The notes: generated by a model from the letters alone, not told the origin. A DNA stretch of 64,000 bases from Frateuria edaphi (GCF_021117405.1 NZ_CP088251.1:3395001-3459000); one strand, 5' to 3'. Counted from the first letter of the stretch, positions 25,751 through 34,283 are shown. A program made the numbers and translations.

Positions 25751-28722
25751 GCAGGGCAATCCACCCCCTCTGGGAATCGCCGCCATCTGGGGCGCCCGAC
25801 CTGCAGAAACAGGCCCACCGCTACATGATGCAAACGCTCAGGGGTCTCCACTCGCGTTTGCCAGGTGTGCTAACCGACCCTGATCAAGCAGGCGGCGCCA
25901 AGGTCATGGAGGCCGCCATGGCCGCGACCTTGAACCCCAAAGTGCCGGGTGAACTGCGCGTCGCGATGCTCACCATGCTGCAGCGGCGGATGAAGCAGGT
26001 CGATCCGTCGACGCCTCAGCGCCTGTTCCTCATGCGGGCGGAACATCAGAGCGCGGTTTCCAGCCGCTTTGGCGACGAGCTGGCGGCGCTGGGGGCTTTT
26101 GAACAAGCCATCGAAACCTACGTTATGGCCAAGCGTCCTGCGGCGGCCGACTTGGCATTGGCTGACCCGGGCCCCGCTGAAGCCATGGAGGCCATGGGAC
26201 TGCTACTGGCGCTCCTGATTACGCGCCTTGGGCTTTGCTCGCCGGCGTTGCTCGGGAAGGCGGTCCAGGCGGTTGGCTGCACCCCCTGGGTGGGAGGGCC
26301 GTGGGCATGGGTAGATGTGGATCTGTCCGAACCCGCCCGTGGCACGAAGCAGCTACGGCGCTTGTTCCTCGACCCGATCACGCTCGCGACCTGGATTCGA
26401 GCCAGCCAGTACGAACACCTTCTCCCGCGGCCTAAGGATGGCCTTAAGGCCGGCAAGCGGGTTTCGTTCTACCGAACGCTGGCGCGGCGAGCCTTTCGAA
26501 CCCTACGAAGGAACCTGGAGGCGTCGGGTGGCAGTCTGGCGATCCGATCCCTGGACGATCTCTGCCATGCGCAGGCGCAGCGAATCCATTTGACCACCAT
26601 GCCGCTGCTAGCCACCTATGCGCAGGGAAACATTGCAAGTTCCTCACTGGAAATCGGCACGTGGCTTCGTCTGATCGGTTATCAGGCGCCGGCTCAGCAT
26701 CCGCCGTCGGCGTCGGATTTCGAGGCCACTGGCGAGAGTGAGGGGGCGGACGCTGCGGACGATGATCAGACGCTCGTGCTTGACGGTATCGATCCTGGCG
26801 GGGACAAGAGCCTTGTCGAGCAGATCGAACGAGGAGACTTGGAGGAGCACGGGCTCGTGGCGACCCTGCGTATGGCCATGGCAGGCCCCCGTTCCACCTG
26901 GCGGGAGCATCTGGACGCTCTCATCGACGGGCTGCAGGCCCAAGGTCCCGAGCAGGAAACCGCGCGCTTGGTGGTTTGCTGGCTCCGCTACCTCGCTTTC
27001 GAGCGCGAAGGCAAAGGCCATACCCTTGAGGACGGCACGGTCCAGAACTACCGCGGCATGCTGGGCAACCGCCTGCTGCAATGCCTGCCGCCGCAACTGA
27101 GTGAGGTGGACACCGAAGAACTGCAGGATGCCTACCTCGACGTCATCATGAGCCGGCGCTCGCTCGAGCAAACGGGGCGTATCAAGCGCGCACTGGTCGC
27201 CTTCGACCGATACGTGCGCACCGCGCACCTGCCGGACCTGCCACAGGTGGAGCTCCCTGGCTTTGAGACCGGGTCTTATGCCATCAGCAGCCGGATCATT
27301 GCCGAGCAGGAGTTCCAGCGCGGACTCGACCTCATCAGCCAAGGCGAGGTGGCTTTCGGCGACCTTGTGCTTGCCAGGCAGACCGAGGCGTTCTGGGTGC
27401 TGGCTTATCGCTTTGGCCTGAGGCGACGGGAAATTCTGGGTCTGCAGGCGCGCGACTTGGACCAGCACATCGTGCGCATCCGTCGCAATGACGCTCGCAA
27501 GCTCAAGACGGGCAATGCCCACCGGCTCGTGCCGATGCATGTACTCGCGCCACAGGAACGTCACCGGGTGCTGCGATTGGCCGAGGGTCGCTCGCTGGGC
27601 GATTTCGTATTCTTTGGGGACACCGTACCAACAGCCAAGCTGTTTGATGCTCACCCGGTCATTCCCAAGATCAACGATCTCTTGGAGCGCGTGACGGGCG
27701 ATTGCCGGCTCCATCCGCACAATCTCAGGCACAGCTCTGCCACCCTGACGTTGCTCGGAGCCCTGGGTCGAGACCTGGGTCTCGGAAGCCACCCGTACGC
27801 AACGCGGTGGATGAAGTCCTCGCTGTACGCTGGAACGAGAGTTGAGGAAGCTGTCTCGGGCCAGCTGCATCGCAAGGGCGCCCGTGGGTCTGCGCTGGCT
27901 GTACTCATGGGCCATGGCTCGGAGCTCACCACCTACGAGCACTACGTCCACAGCCTCGACCTGCTGCTCTTCCTCGCCTGCTGGAGCGGGCGTTTCAATG
28001 ACCGTGCTTCGGCCCGACTCGGGCCCGCGCGCAAGAACAATGCCCTGCTGGTGGCCATGCTTGGGTACGCCCCCTCTACGCGCGTGGATACCAAGGACAT
28101 CCCTGCCCTGCTTCGCCGCATGTGCGATCGGTATCCGGGAAGCCTAACCTTGCTTGCGCCGGTCGTGGATCATGCCCGCGCCCAGGTTCCCAGTACTCAG
28201 ACCGCCCCTGCAGCGCAGCCATGGACCCTGCAGCGGCTGCGCGACCTTCCGGGCGCGAGCAACTGGCGTGGGTTCCCTTCGACGCAGGCTGAACTCGATA
28301 GTGTCAACCTGCTAATCAAGCAGCTGAGCCGCATCGGGTCGGAGGACCGCCCGCGACTGCGCTCGGTGCTGGCGCGCTGGCTCGACGCCCAGATCAAGAA
28401 TTCGGAGTGGGCATCCTTTGCCCCTGATGCTGCGCACCTATGGGTGCAGGAGCTCACGGCGCTTGCTCCAGGAATCAGCTTGGAAGCGATGCATGTCAGT
28501 CAGGAGTATCGCAACAAAAAGCGAAAGGTTCCGGTTGCGGCTCCCGAGGACAGCTCATCCTATGTTGAGAAGGATGGGCGCTATTGGATACGCCTCGCAG
28601 ACAGGCGGCCCAAAATAGATGAACGCAAGCGACAGACTGAGCGGCGCCGATCGCGGACCCAAGAATGCGTCAGTTGGCTGCTTCGGGCCCTCGCGACTTC
28701 AAAGGATCCTTTCCCGAATTAA
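25747..28722 (+). CDS. Large tyrosine recombinase/integrase
   Basis: The 991-residue protein is about three times the usual integrase size. Its catalytic domain lies at about residues 510-740: YRFGLRRREILGLQARDLD holds the first Arg (about 560), LKTGNAHRLVPMH the Lys/beta-hairpin, HPHNLRHSSATLTLLGALG the His-x-x-Arg (about 657), LMGHGSELTTYEHYVHSLDLLLFL the His and the Tyr nucleophile (about 720 and 732). All catalytic residues are present. An N-terminal half of about 500 residues and a C-terminal tail of about 250 residues are unlike common integrases. It overlaps the previous recombinase gene by four bases. The pair probably moves or resolves this island. Confidence 0.85.
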   Translation: MSRAIHPLWESPPSGAPDLQKQAHRYMMQTLRGLHSRLPGVLTDPDQAGGAKVMEAAMAATLNPKVPGELRVAMLTMLQRRMKQVDPSTPQRLFLMRAEHQSAVSSRFGDELAALGAFEQAIETYVMAKRPAAADLALADPGPAEAMEAMGLLLALLITRLGLCSPALLGKAVQAVGCTPWVGGPWAWVDVDLSEPARGTKQLRRLFLDPITLATWIRASQYEHLLPRPKDGLKAGKRVSFYRTLARRAFRTLRRNLEASGGSLAIRSLDDLCHAQAQRIHLTTMPLLATYAQGNIASSSLEIGTWLRLIGYQAPAQHPPSASDFEATGESEGADAADDDQTLVLDGIDPGGDKSLVEQIERGDLEEHGLVATLRMAMAGPRSTWREHLDALIDGLQAQGPEQETARLVVCWLRYLAFEREGKGHTLEDGTVQNYRGMLGNRLLQCLPPQLSEVDTEELQDAYLDVIMSRRSLEQTGRIKRALVAFDRYVRTAHLPDLPQVELPGFETGSYAISSRIIAEQEFQRGLDLISQGEVAFGDLVLARQTEAFWVLAYRFGLRRREILGLQARDLDQHIVRIRRNDARKLKTGNAHRLVPMHVLAPQERHRVLRLAEGRSLGDFVFFGDTVPTAKLFDAHPVIPKINDLLERVTGDCRLHPHNLRHSSATLTLLGALGRDLGLGSHPYATRWMKSSLYAGTRVEEAVSGQLHRKGARGSALAVLMGHGSELTTYEHYVHSLDLLLFLACWSGRFNDRASARLGPARKNNALLVAMLGYAPSTRVDTKDIPALLRRMCDRYPGSLTLLAPVVDHARAQVPSTQTAPAAQPWTLQRLRDLPGASNWRGFPSTQAELDSVNLLIKQLSRIGSEDRPRLRSVLARWLDAQIKNSEWASFAPDAAHLWVQELTALAPGISLEAMHVSQEYRNKKRKVPVAAPEDSSSYVEKDGRYWIRLADRRPKIDERKRQTERRRSRTQECVSWLLRALATSKDPFPN

Positions 28723-28844
28723 CCATGGATGGTTACGGCCGCCTCACCCGCGGCGGCGGCGATTACCCTGGGTGGCTCCCGTGCCAGCACATCTACGGGC
28801 GACGCTGCCAAGGCAGGGCATGGCCGCTTTCGGCCAGGAGCGGA

Positions 28845-28904
28845 CATCAACGCCTGAATTAAGCCGCGCCGCGAAGCGGCGTCGGCTTGAATGAATTGTT
28901 AGGC
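28845..28904 (-). repeat. Integron-type attC recombination site (59-base element)
   Basis: On the minus strand the 60 bases have R'' GCCTAAC (28904-28898), the strong stem pair GCCGACGCCGC..GCGGCGCGGC around 28862-28886, and AATTCA/TTAATTC arms, ending in R' GTTGATG (28851-28845). The inner sequence is nearly that of the aadA-type attC of class 1 integrons. R' departs from GTTRRRY in its last bases, so it may be a fused or decayed end. It lies after the minus-strand ORF 28915-29334, as expected for a gene cassette. Confidence 0.85.
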
Positions 28905-28914
28905 CGCAAGTCAG

Positions 28915-29334
28915 TCATGGGAGCGGCCATACTTGCGTAGGGTTTGCGACAAACATTGGAACAACGGCGGAAACCGGATCACTTTTGGTGCAGTCACTCG
29001 CAGCTTTTTTCGACCAATCGTTGTCCATGGGTGAGAACGCCGAAGGTAGGCGCGAAACAAGCTCGCGCCAGCCAGCAACGCCCTCATTAACTACTACCTG
29101 ATCTTCCTTGTCCCTTAACCGCGAAGGAAGAGAAAAAGCTAAGCAAAGATTGCCGTGTCCATGAATAACTCGCGTGTACGCAAAGATGGATTGGACCAAC
29201 TCCCACAAGACTACGGCAATAGTTTCTTCGCCGAGGCGAACCTTAAACCCGTTGTTCGTTAGTTCAATGCGGGCGTCTTTTGGAGTCAGCGTGCGTCTCA
29301 CGTCCACAAGTCGCTTTGGCTTAGATGGCGGCAT
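28915..29334 (-). CDS. Hypothetical protein in a reversed integron cassette
   Basis: The 139-residue product begins MPPSKPKRLVDVRRTLTPKDARIELTNNGF and contains EETIAVVLWELVQSIFAYTRVIHGHGNLCLAFSLPSRLRD. I do not recognise a family; the second half (VAGWRELVSRLPSAFSPMDNDWSKKAASDCTKSDPVSAVVPMFVANPTQVWPLP) looks like a soluble cytoplasmic domain. The gene is lower in GC than its neighbours. It is followed by an attC (28904-28845) and preceded by GTTAGGC (29354-29348), so it forms a complete cassette. No integron integrase gene is in the window. Confidence 0.7.
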   Translation of the reverse strand: MPPSKPKRLVDVRRTLTPKDARIELTNNGFKVRLGEETIAVVLWELVQSIFAYTRVIHGHGNLCLAFSLPSRLRDKEDQVVVNEGVAGWRELVSRLPSAFSPMDNDWSKKAASDCTKSDPVSAVVPMFVANPTQVWPLP

Positions 29335-29347
29335 ACTTCCCTCTGCG

Positions 29348-29392
29348 GCCTAACTATTGAATGTACGGATCCACGGGTCCGGTTATACATTC
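29348..29392 (-). repeat. Cassette boundary: R' site plus stem-loop of an upstream attC-like element
   Basis: On the minus strand GTTAGGC (29354-29348) is a perfect R' core, where a cassette joins. Just upstream an imperfect stem-loop (GAATGTA..TACATTC arms at 29392-29359) resembles an attC stem. An R'' core is not visible, so it is either decayed or the attC of a lost cassette. Confidence 0.5.
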
Positions 29393-30137
29393 GCTGACTG
29401 CAAGCGCAAAGGGACGCAACACGTTGTTCTCCAGACAACTTCCGCTCGATGGGTCCGGCTAAGCGATCGTTGTATAGCTGGCCCCAGCCGATGATGGCTC
29501 AGGGACGTCGGGTGCCCGCTTTGGGTCGAAAGCAGTCCTAAGTATTCCCAGCGAGAGCCCGGGCACATGCCAACGCCCTGCCACGCCCGCCTTGCTTTCA
29601 TCGTCCATCGAATCTGTCACGCCGAATGATCGCTGGCGGCTGGGTGCTCACACGTCCGTATGCATCAAGCGCCTCTTCCTCCGCCTTCGAGGTTGGCACC
29701 AGTGCGCTCAGCCGGCCAGAAGCTTCACAAAAACGTCATGAACTGGACCGAGCAGGCTTCGCAGCCGCACGCGCCTGCGCAGGGAACCGCGCAAGTGGGG
29801 GTGCAAACGCAGGGTATCGGGCTGGCCTGATCCACGTTATATCCCGCCGTCTCGGGATAGCGCTTCAGGCCTTCAGCTGTCGGTTCGGACACCGCACACT
29901 CCTCGTATAGGACGCTGGCAACACATAGTGACGTTTGCATGTTGAGGGTTTGTTGGCCGGACCTTGCCGCTGACCTGGCACCTCGGGTGGAGCACGGTTC
30001 CCCGCGCTCAGTCATGACCACAGCAGCGCGCAGACCGACGTTGGTGATCCAATCTTCCTCAATGCTCGCCAGTAGTACCGCGCGCCAACGTAGGTGCTGC
30101 ACCCTTGCTGGGGGAAACCCATCACGAGGGTTCAACC
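29393..30137. other. Cassette/integrase gap with few credible genes
   Basis: Apart from the Cys-rich ORF (29725-29940) no gene is convincing. A 72-codon minus frame (29601-29383) and a plus frame at 29626-29910 have no ribosome site or domain. The stretch is likely decayed cassette DNA. Confidence 0.4.
29725..29940 (-). CDS. Small Cys-rich hypothetical peptide
   Basis: The 71-residue frame starts MQTSLCVASVLYEECAVSEP and ends with a Cys-dense tail (PCVCTPTCAVPCAGACGC). It has nine Cys, of which seven lie within about 20 residues with Pro and Ala between them. Such a leader-like front and Cys-rich core can belong to a metal-binding or ribosomally made modified peptide, but no modification enzyme is next to it. 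There is no clear ribosome site and the frame is open upstream to 30201, so it may be chance. Confidence 0.35.
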   Translation of the reverse strand: MQTSLCVASVLYEECAVSEPTAEGLKRYPETAGYNVDQASPIPCVCTPTCAVPCAGACGCEACSVQFMTFL

Positions 30138-30746
30138 ATGAAGAACACGCACCGCAAAGTCCCTTGGAACAAGGGCAAGCTGATCGGGCAAAAGGCACCA
30201 CTCAAGCTCAAGGAACTCTGGGCCATACGGGTAAGGCTCCAGCTAACCGGGCACACACGCAACCTTGCCCTGTTCAACCTCGAGATCGATTCGAAGCTCC
30301 GAGGCTGCGACTTGATCTGCTTGCGTGTCCATGACGTCTCGCAAGGAACATCAATCTCTTCGCGGGCAATCGTTCTTCAGCGTAAGACGCGCCGCCCGGT
30401 GCAGTTCGAGATCAGCGAGCAGACGAGAGCCGCGCTCCTCTCATGGATTCACTCAGCGCGGCTCGGCTTGGCTGACTACCTGTTCCCCGGCCGGCACGGC
30501 CGTGACACCTGTCTCTCGACCAGGCAGTACGCGCGGATTGTGGACGCGTGGGTCGCGTCGATCGGCTTGGACCCGCACATGTACGGTACCCACAGCATGC
30601 GTCGCACCAAGGCGGCGCTCATCTACCGGCAAACCAAAAACCTACGAGCCGTGCAACTGCTCCTAGGGCACACCAAGCTTGAAAGTACCGTCAGGTATTT
30701 GGGGATTGAGGTGGATGACGCACTTGAAAGCGATCCAGCCCCTTAG
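30138..30746 (+). CDS. Small tyrosine-type integrase (copy 1)
   Basis: The 202-residue protein is little more than a catalytic domain. Arg55 in DSKLRGCDLICLRV, Lys83 in QRKTRRPVQFEI, His152/Arg155 in THSMRRTKAALIY, His178 in LLLGHTKLESTVRYLGIE and Tyr187 give the complete RKHRH-Y set. The length and layout resemble small FimB-like recombinases. ATG at 30138 has GAGGG ten bases upstream, and the sequence GAGGGTTCAACCATGAA is identical before the second copy at 63445. It is followed at once by the H-NS-like gene. Both copies lie in the same direction. Confidence 0.92.
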   Translation: MKNTHRKVPWNKGKLIGQKAPLKLKELWAIRVRLQLTGHTRNLALFNLEIDSKLRGCDLICLRVHDVSQGTSISSRAIVLQRKTRRPVQFEISEQTRAALLSWIHSARLGLADYLFPGRHGRDTCLSTRQYARIVDAWVASIGLDPHMYGTHSMRRTKAALIYRQTKNLRAVQLLLGHTKLESTVRYLGIEVDDALESDPAP

Positions 30747-30753
30747 GACAACT

Positions 30754-31170
30754 ATGGCCATCAATCTCGATTCGCTTTCGCCAGCCGAACTTCAGGCTCT
30801 CATCAAGAGCGCCGAAGCGCAGATGCAATCTGCCCGCAAGAACCACATCCAAGAGGTCAGGACCAAGATTGAGGGGCTCCTTAAGAGCGCAGGCCTGACC
30901 ATCGACGACGTATACCCCCGCCGCGGTGGGCAAGGCGGCAAAGGTCCGAAGGCTGCTGTAGCACCGAAGTATCGCAACCCGGAGAACCCTGCCCAAACGT
31001 GGTCGGGACGCGGCAAGCGCCCACTTTGGCTCTCGGAGGCTCTGAAGAAGAAGGGAGTAACAGCAGACAGCATGCTCATTGGCGGTGCCGCAACGAAGCC
31101 CACCCCTGCCAGGAAGGTTGCTGCGAAGGCCACCAAGAAGGCCCCCGCCAAGAAGCCACTAAAGAAGTAG
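30754..31170 (+). CDS. H-NS-family nucleoid protein
   Basis: H-NS proteins bind curved AT-rich DNA and silence foreign genes. The 138-residue product has a helical N-terminal oligomerisation region (SLSPAELQALIKSAEAQMQSARKNHIQEVRTKIEGLL), then a linker and the DNA-binding core YRNPENPAQTWSGRGKRPLWLSEALKKKG, whose WSGRGKRPLW matches the H-NS loop. A Lys/Ala/Pro-rich tail (TKPTPARKVAAKATKKAPAKKPLKK) is typical of the Burkholderia/Xanthomonas long forms. The gene lies just after the integrase, as for many island-borne H-NS genes, and a strong terminator follows. It may silence island cargo. Confidence 0.92.
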   Translation: MAINLDSLSPAELQALIKSAEAQMQSARKNHIQEVRTKIEGLLKSAGLTIDDVYPRRGGQGGKGPKAAVAPKYRNPENPAQTWSGRGKRPLWLSEALKKKGVTADSMLIGGAATKPTPARKVAAKATKKAPAKKPLKK

Positions 31171-31191
31171 CACGAGCCACTTCGCCATGAG

Positions 31192-31220
31192 ACCCCGCAG
31201 GGCTCCTGTCGGGGTTTTTT
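31192..31220 (+). terminator. Rho-independent terminator after the H-NS gene
   Basis: ACCCCG..CAGG pairs with CCTG.CGGGGT (one bulge) around a GCT loop and is followed by TTTTTT at 31215-31220. It lies 21 bases after the H-NS stop. Confidence 0.9.
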
Positions 31221-31301
31221 ATGCTCGTGCATTGGAGGAAGCCGAGGCCGGCTTACGGCCAGGAGCGGAAGACAAACGCGGCCCGGGCGCCTAATGATCG
31301 A

Positions 31302-32198
31302 TCATGCCAGCAGAGTGTCCACCGGGCGACCGGCAAGCCAAAGTGCCAGGTTGCGCACGTAGCGCCCGGTGGACCGCTGTGCATCGACGCTGTGCGCCAA
31401 CGCGTTCCCGGGCGCCTCGCTGACGAAGCTCGGTGCGCCCATCGAGGGATCCCAGTTGTAGTCGGCAAAGTGGTGGAAGGTCGATTCGGCGATGGCGGGT
31501 CCGCCGGCGTCGGAGACCTCGAATGCGACCACCAGGTTGAACGCCCGGCCAGTCGCCTGGCTCCGGCCCGTGGCGATCACCCGCGCGGTGGGATCGTGCG
31601 GTGGGAGTCCGATTGCGCCTTCATGCGGATGAGCCGGCAGATAGCGGACTGCGCCCTCCTCCGCCTCCGGATCCGCGAGCACGGGATGCAGCGGCGGGAC
31701 GATGTCGACCTGCTGGAAATCGCCATTGGCGCCGGAATGATAGTTGGGCCAGGAAATTTCACGGGTCTGGGTGTCGTCACGCGTTCGTCGGGACGGATCC
31801 GGATCAGGGTTCTTGGAATGGAAGAAATGCGCCGCACCAACGCCGCCCAATGTGCAGACCGAGCTGCCCAGGTCCATGTGATCGCGCGTCACCAGCAAGC
31901 CGCGGCCTTGCCGACGGAAGCGCGAGATAGCGTCGCAGTCCGCGCTGGTAAGCCCGTCGCCCGTATCCACCGCGAACAACCACAACTGGTCGAACGAGGC
32001 GGTGTCGATATGCGACAGCACGCTGTCCGGCGCGCCCGGCGGTTCACGGTCGCGAGCCGTTATCTGGAACAGCGGCATGCCTTGGCTGTCGCGCAGGCTG
32101 GCCAGGTAATCGCGCAAAAGACTGAAGCGTCCGATGTTCCAGTCGTCGGCCACCGGCGGGATGGTCGTTTGCAGGAGAATACGGCTGGGCTGCTGCAT
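31302..32198 (-). CDS. Hypothetical protein, glutamine-amidotransferase-like fold suspected
   Basis: The 298-residue product starts MQQPSRILLQTTIPPVADDWNIGRFSLLRDYLAS. The run FDQLWLFAVDTGDGLTSADCDAISRFRRQGRGLLVTRDHMDLGSSV resembles the core of ThuA-like or class I glutamine-amidotransferase-like proteins (a query about dates/time and a nucleophile elbow). A YHSGANGDFQQVDIVPP segment and the end (FADYNWDPSMGAPSFVSEAPG) are distinctive but I do not know the family. Cytoplasmic, no signal peptide. It follows the hydrolase gene at 32330-33367 on the same strand with 131 bases between. Confidence 0.7.
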   Translation of the reverse strand: MQQPSRILLQTTIPPVADDWNIGRFSLLRDYLASLRDSQGMPLFQITARDREPPGAPDSVLSHIDTASFDQLWLFAVDTGDGLTSADCDAISRFRRQGRGLLVTRDHMDLGSSVCTLGGVGAAHFFHSKNPDPDPSRRTRDDTQTREISWPNYHSGANGDFQQVDIVPPLHPVLADPEAEEGAVRYLPAHPHEGAIGLPPHDPTARVIATGRSQATGRAFNLVVAFEVSDAGGPAIAESTFHHFADYNWDPSMGAPSFVSEAPGNALAHSVDAQRSTGRYVRNLALWLAGRPVDTLLA

Positions 32199-32329
32199 GG
32201 TTCGCTCCGCTCAGCAGGCTGAGAAGTGGGGCCGGGATCGAAGGCCCTCACCGCGGCGATCGTAGGCTCCGCCGGTGACAAAAGCGACCATGCTCGGCAG
32301 GCAGAGGCTGCATTCTGCCGTGGATGCGG

Positions 32330-33367
32330 TTACAGGTGGTCCGCGTCGACCACCGCCTGGACGAATGCTTGGGGTGCTTCTTGCGGCAGGTCGTGGCCTA
32401 TGCCGCCTTTGACGAGCCTGTGCTGGTACTTGCCGGTGAAACGCTTCGCGTACGCCTCCGCCGGCGGGTGCGGCGCGCCGTTGGCGTCGCCTTCCATGGT
32501 GATGGCCGGCACGCCGATGGACGGGAAACGTGCCAGGCGTTGCTCAAGTGCCGCATATTTCGACTCGCCCTTGGCCAGGCCCAGGCGCCAGCGGTAGTTG
32601 TGGATGACGATGGCGACCTGGTCGGGATTGTCCAGTGCCGCCGCACTGCGCTCGAATGTGGCCTCGTCGAATTTCCATTGCGGCGAAGCAAGCCGCCAGA
32701 TCAGCCGGGCGAAGTCGCGGCGATATTTCTCGTAGCCCATGCGACCGCGCTCGGTGGCGAAGTAATACTGGTACCACCATTGCAGTTCGGCCTCGGGCGG
32801 CAGCGGTTGACTGCCAGACGCCTGGCTACCGATGAGATAGCCACTCACCGACACCAGGGCCTTCACCCGCTCCGGCCACAGCGCGGCCACGACGTCGGCC
32901 GAACGCGCACCCCAGTCGAAGCCCGCCAGGACCGCACGCCTGATCCGGAGCGTATCCATGAAGTCGACCAGGTCCTTCGCGAGCGCGGCGGGTTCGGCGT
33001 TGCGCATCGTGCCCGTGGAAAGGAAGCGCGTGGCGCCGTAGCCCCGCGCGTACGGCACCAGCACCCGATAGCCTCTCGCCGCGAGCGCTGGCGCCACCTT
33101 GTCGTAGCTGTGGATGTCGTAAGGCCATCCATGCAGCAGGATCACGACGGGTCCATTGGCGGGGCCAAGTTCAGCGTATGCCACGTCGAGCACGCCGGCG
33201 TGCACATGCTTCAGCGGACCCAGGGGGCCTTCTGCTCGAGCCAGGTTCGCCACGAGGGCGGGCCGCCCCTGCCCTGCGTGTGCCGGGCCTGGCATGAACA
33301 ATTGCACTGCAGCCAAGACGGCCGCGGTCAGGGCGCCATGGCGATCGAATCTAAATGTCTTGAACAT
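32330..33367 (-). CDS. Exported alpha/beta hydrolase with Asp nucleophile
   Basis: The 345-residue protein has a signal peptide (MFKTFRFDRHGALTAAVLAAVQLFMPGPAHA) and then a classic alpha/beta-hydrolase fold: VVILLHGWPYDIHSY (oxyanion loop), nucleophile elbow AGFDWGARSADVVAALWP with Asp as nucleophile, and GGIGHDLPQEAPQAF with the catalytic His. An Asp nucleophile and HGWP/YDIHSY point to epoxide hydrolase/haloalkane dehalogenase-type enzymes. AGGAAG precedes the ATG at 33367. The gene lies just after the enoyl-CoA-hydratase-like gene on the same strand. Substrate unknown. Confidence 0.85.
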   Translation of the reverse strand: MFKTFRFDRHGALTAAVLAAVQLFMPGPAHAGQGRPALVANLARAEGPLGPLKHVHAGVLDVAYAELGPANGPVVILLHGWPYDIHSYDKVAPALAARGYRVLVPYARGYGATRFLSTGTMRNAEPAALAKDLVDFMDTLRIRRAVLAGFDWGARSADVVAALWPERVKALVSVSGYLIGSQASGSQPLPPEAELQWWYQYYFATERGRMGYEKYRRDFARLIWRLASPQWKFDEATFERSAAALDNPDQVAIVIHNYRWRLGLAKGESKYAALEQRLARFPSIGVPAITMEGDANGAPHPPAEAYAKRFTGKYQHRLVKGGIGHDLPQEAPQAFVQAVVDADHL

Positions 33368-33419
33368 CGGTTTCTTCCTGTTTGGAGACAAAGTATGTCG
33401 GGCGGTGTCGCTCTCCGGC

Positions 33420-34283
33420 TCACTCAGCTTGCGCACCGGAGCGCACGTCGAAGGTGGGCGCGTCTGGCCTCAGATCGACCAGCCGGCGCCCGAAATCGAG
33501 CTCGAAGCTGCTTTGCGTGCCGTAACCGAGCCGGTCGAGTTTCGAGCGGCGCGCACGACTGGCCGAGCTGCTGAGCGCCTCCCAGAAGATCGTGTTGCTG
33601 GCCTCAAAGTCCGCTCCCGTCGGTACACCCACACGATTTATCTGGGCCTTCAAAGCAGCCAGCGTGTCGCGGTCGAATGTGGCCAGGCGTCGGGCCAAGC
33701 CGTCGACGAACGCATCGAGCGTGTCGTCGTCGATGGTGCGGTTTATCCACCCATAGCGTTCCGCGACATCCGCGTCGAAGTCGTCTCCACTGAGCACGAT
33801 CTCCAGCGAGCGCGATCGCCCGACCAGGCGTGGCAGCCACTCCAGCGCCCCGCCGCCAAGCGGCAAGCCGACGCCCACCTCGGGATTGCCCAGGAGCGCG
33901 CGCTGCCGGCTGGCAAAGCGCAGGTCACAGGCCAGGACAAATTCATTGCCGACGCCGCGTGTGCGGCCGCGGATCTTGGCCACGCTGATCACGGGCGAGC
34001 GGCACAACTGCAGGACCACGTCGGTCCACGCGTGTCCGCCCGCGGCGGCCTGGTCCTGCCGTTCGGCGGCCTTGGACGTATCGAAATGGGCGATGAAGAA
34101 GTCCGGATCGGCGGACTCGAAGACAAGCACCTTTACCGATAGGTCCTGATCCGCCGCGCCCAGCAACGCATGCAGGTCGGCAATGGCGGACGGAGTGAGC
34201 ATGTTGATGGGAGGGTTGTCGAAGGCGACCACCCAGATCCCGGCCCGGGATCGGTCAACCGTCCAATGGACCAGGCCGCTCAT
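33420..34283 (-). CDS. Enoyl-CoA hydratase/isomerase family protein (copy 1)
   Basis: The 287-residue protein has the crotonase fold: FDNPPINMLTPSAIADLHALL, then AKIRGRTRGVGNEFVLACDLRFASRQRALLGNPEVGVGLPLGGG (the oxyanion and substrate loops). In most hydratases the first loop holds a Glu pair; here the positions around GVGNEFVLACD keep one Glu, so catalysis may differ. It overlaps the isochorismatase gene by four bases (ATGA), so the two are translationally coupled. A paralogue lies at 54751-55587, and the pair share a fold and similar redox-type neighbours. Substrate unknown. Confidence 0.85.
   Translation of the reverse strand: MSGLVHWTVDRSRAGIWVVAFDNPPINMLTPSAIADLHALLGAADQDLSVKVLVFESADPDFFIAHFDTSKAAERQDQAAAGGHAWTDVVLQLCRSPVISVAKIRGRTRGVGNEFVLACDLRFASRQRALLGNPEVGVGLPLGGGALEWLPRLVGRSRSLEIVLSGDDFDADVAERYGWINRTIDDDTLDAFVDGLARRLATFDRDTLAALKAQINRVGVPTGADFEASNTIFWEALSSSASRARRSKLDRLGYGTQSSFELDFGRRLVDLRPDAPTFDVRSGAQAE

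Noticed and set aside
26786..26792. GGTATCG inside the large recombinase gene as an operator
   Set aside because: The 7-mer is expected by chance at this frequency and lies inside a coding region without extended match.
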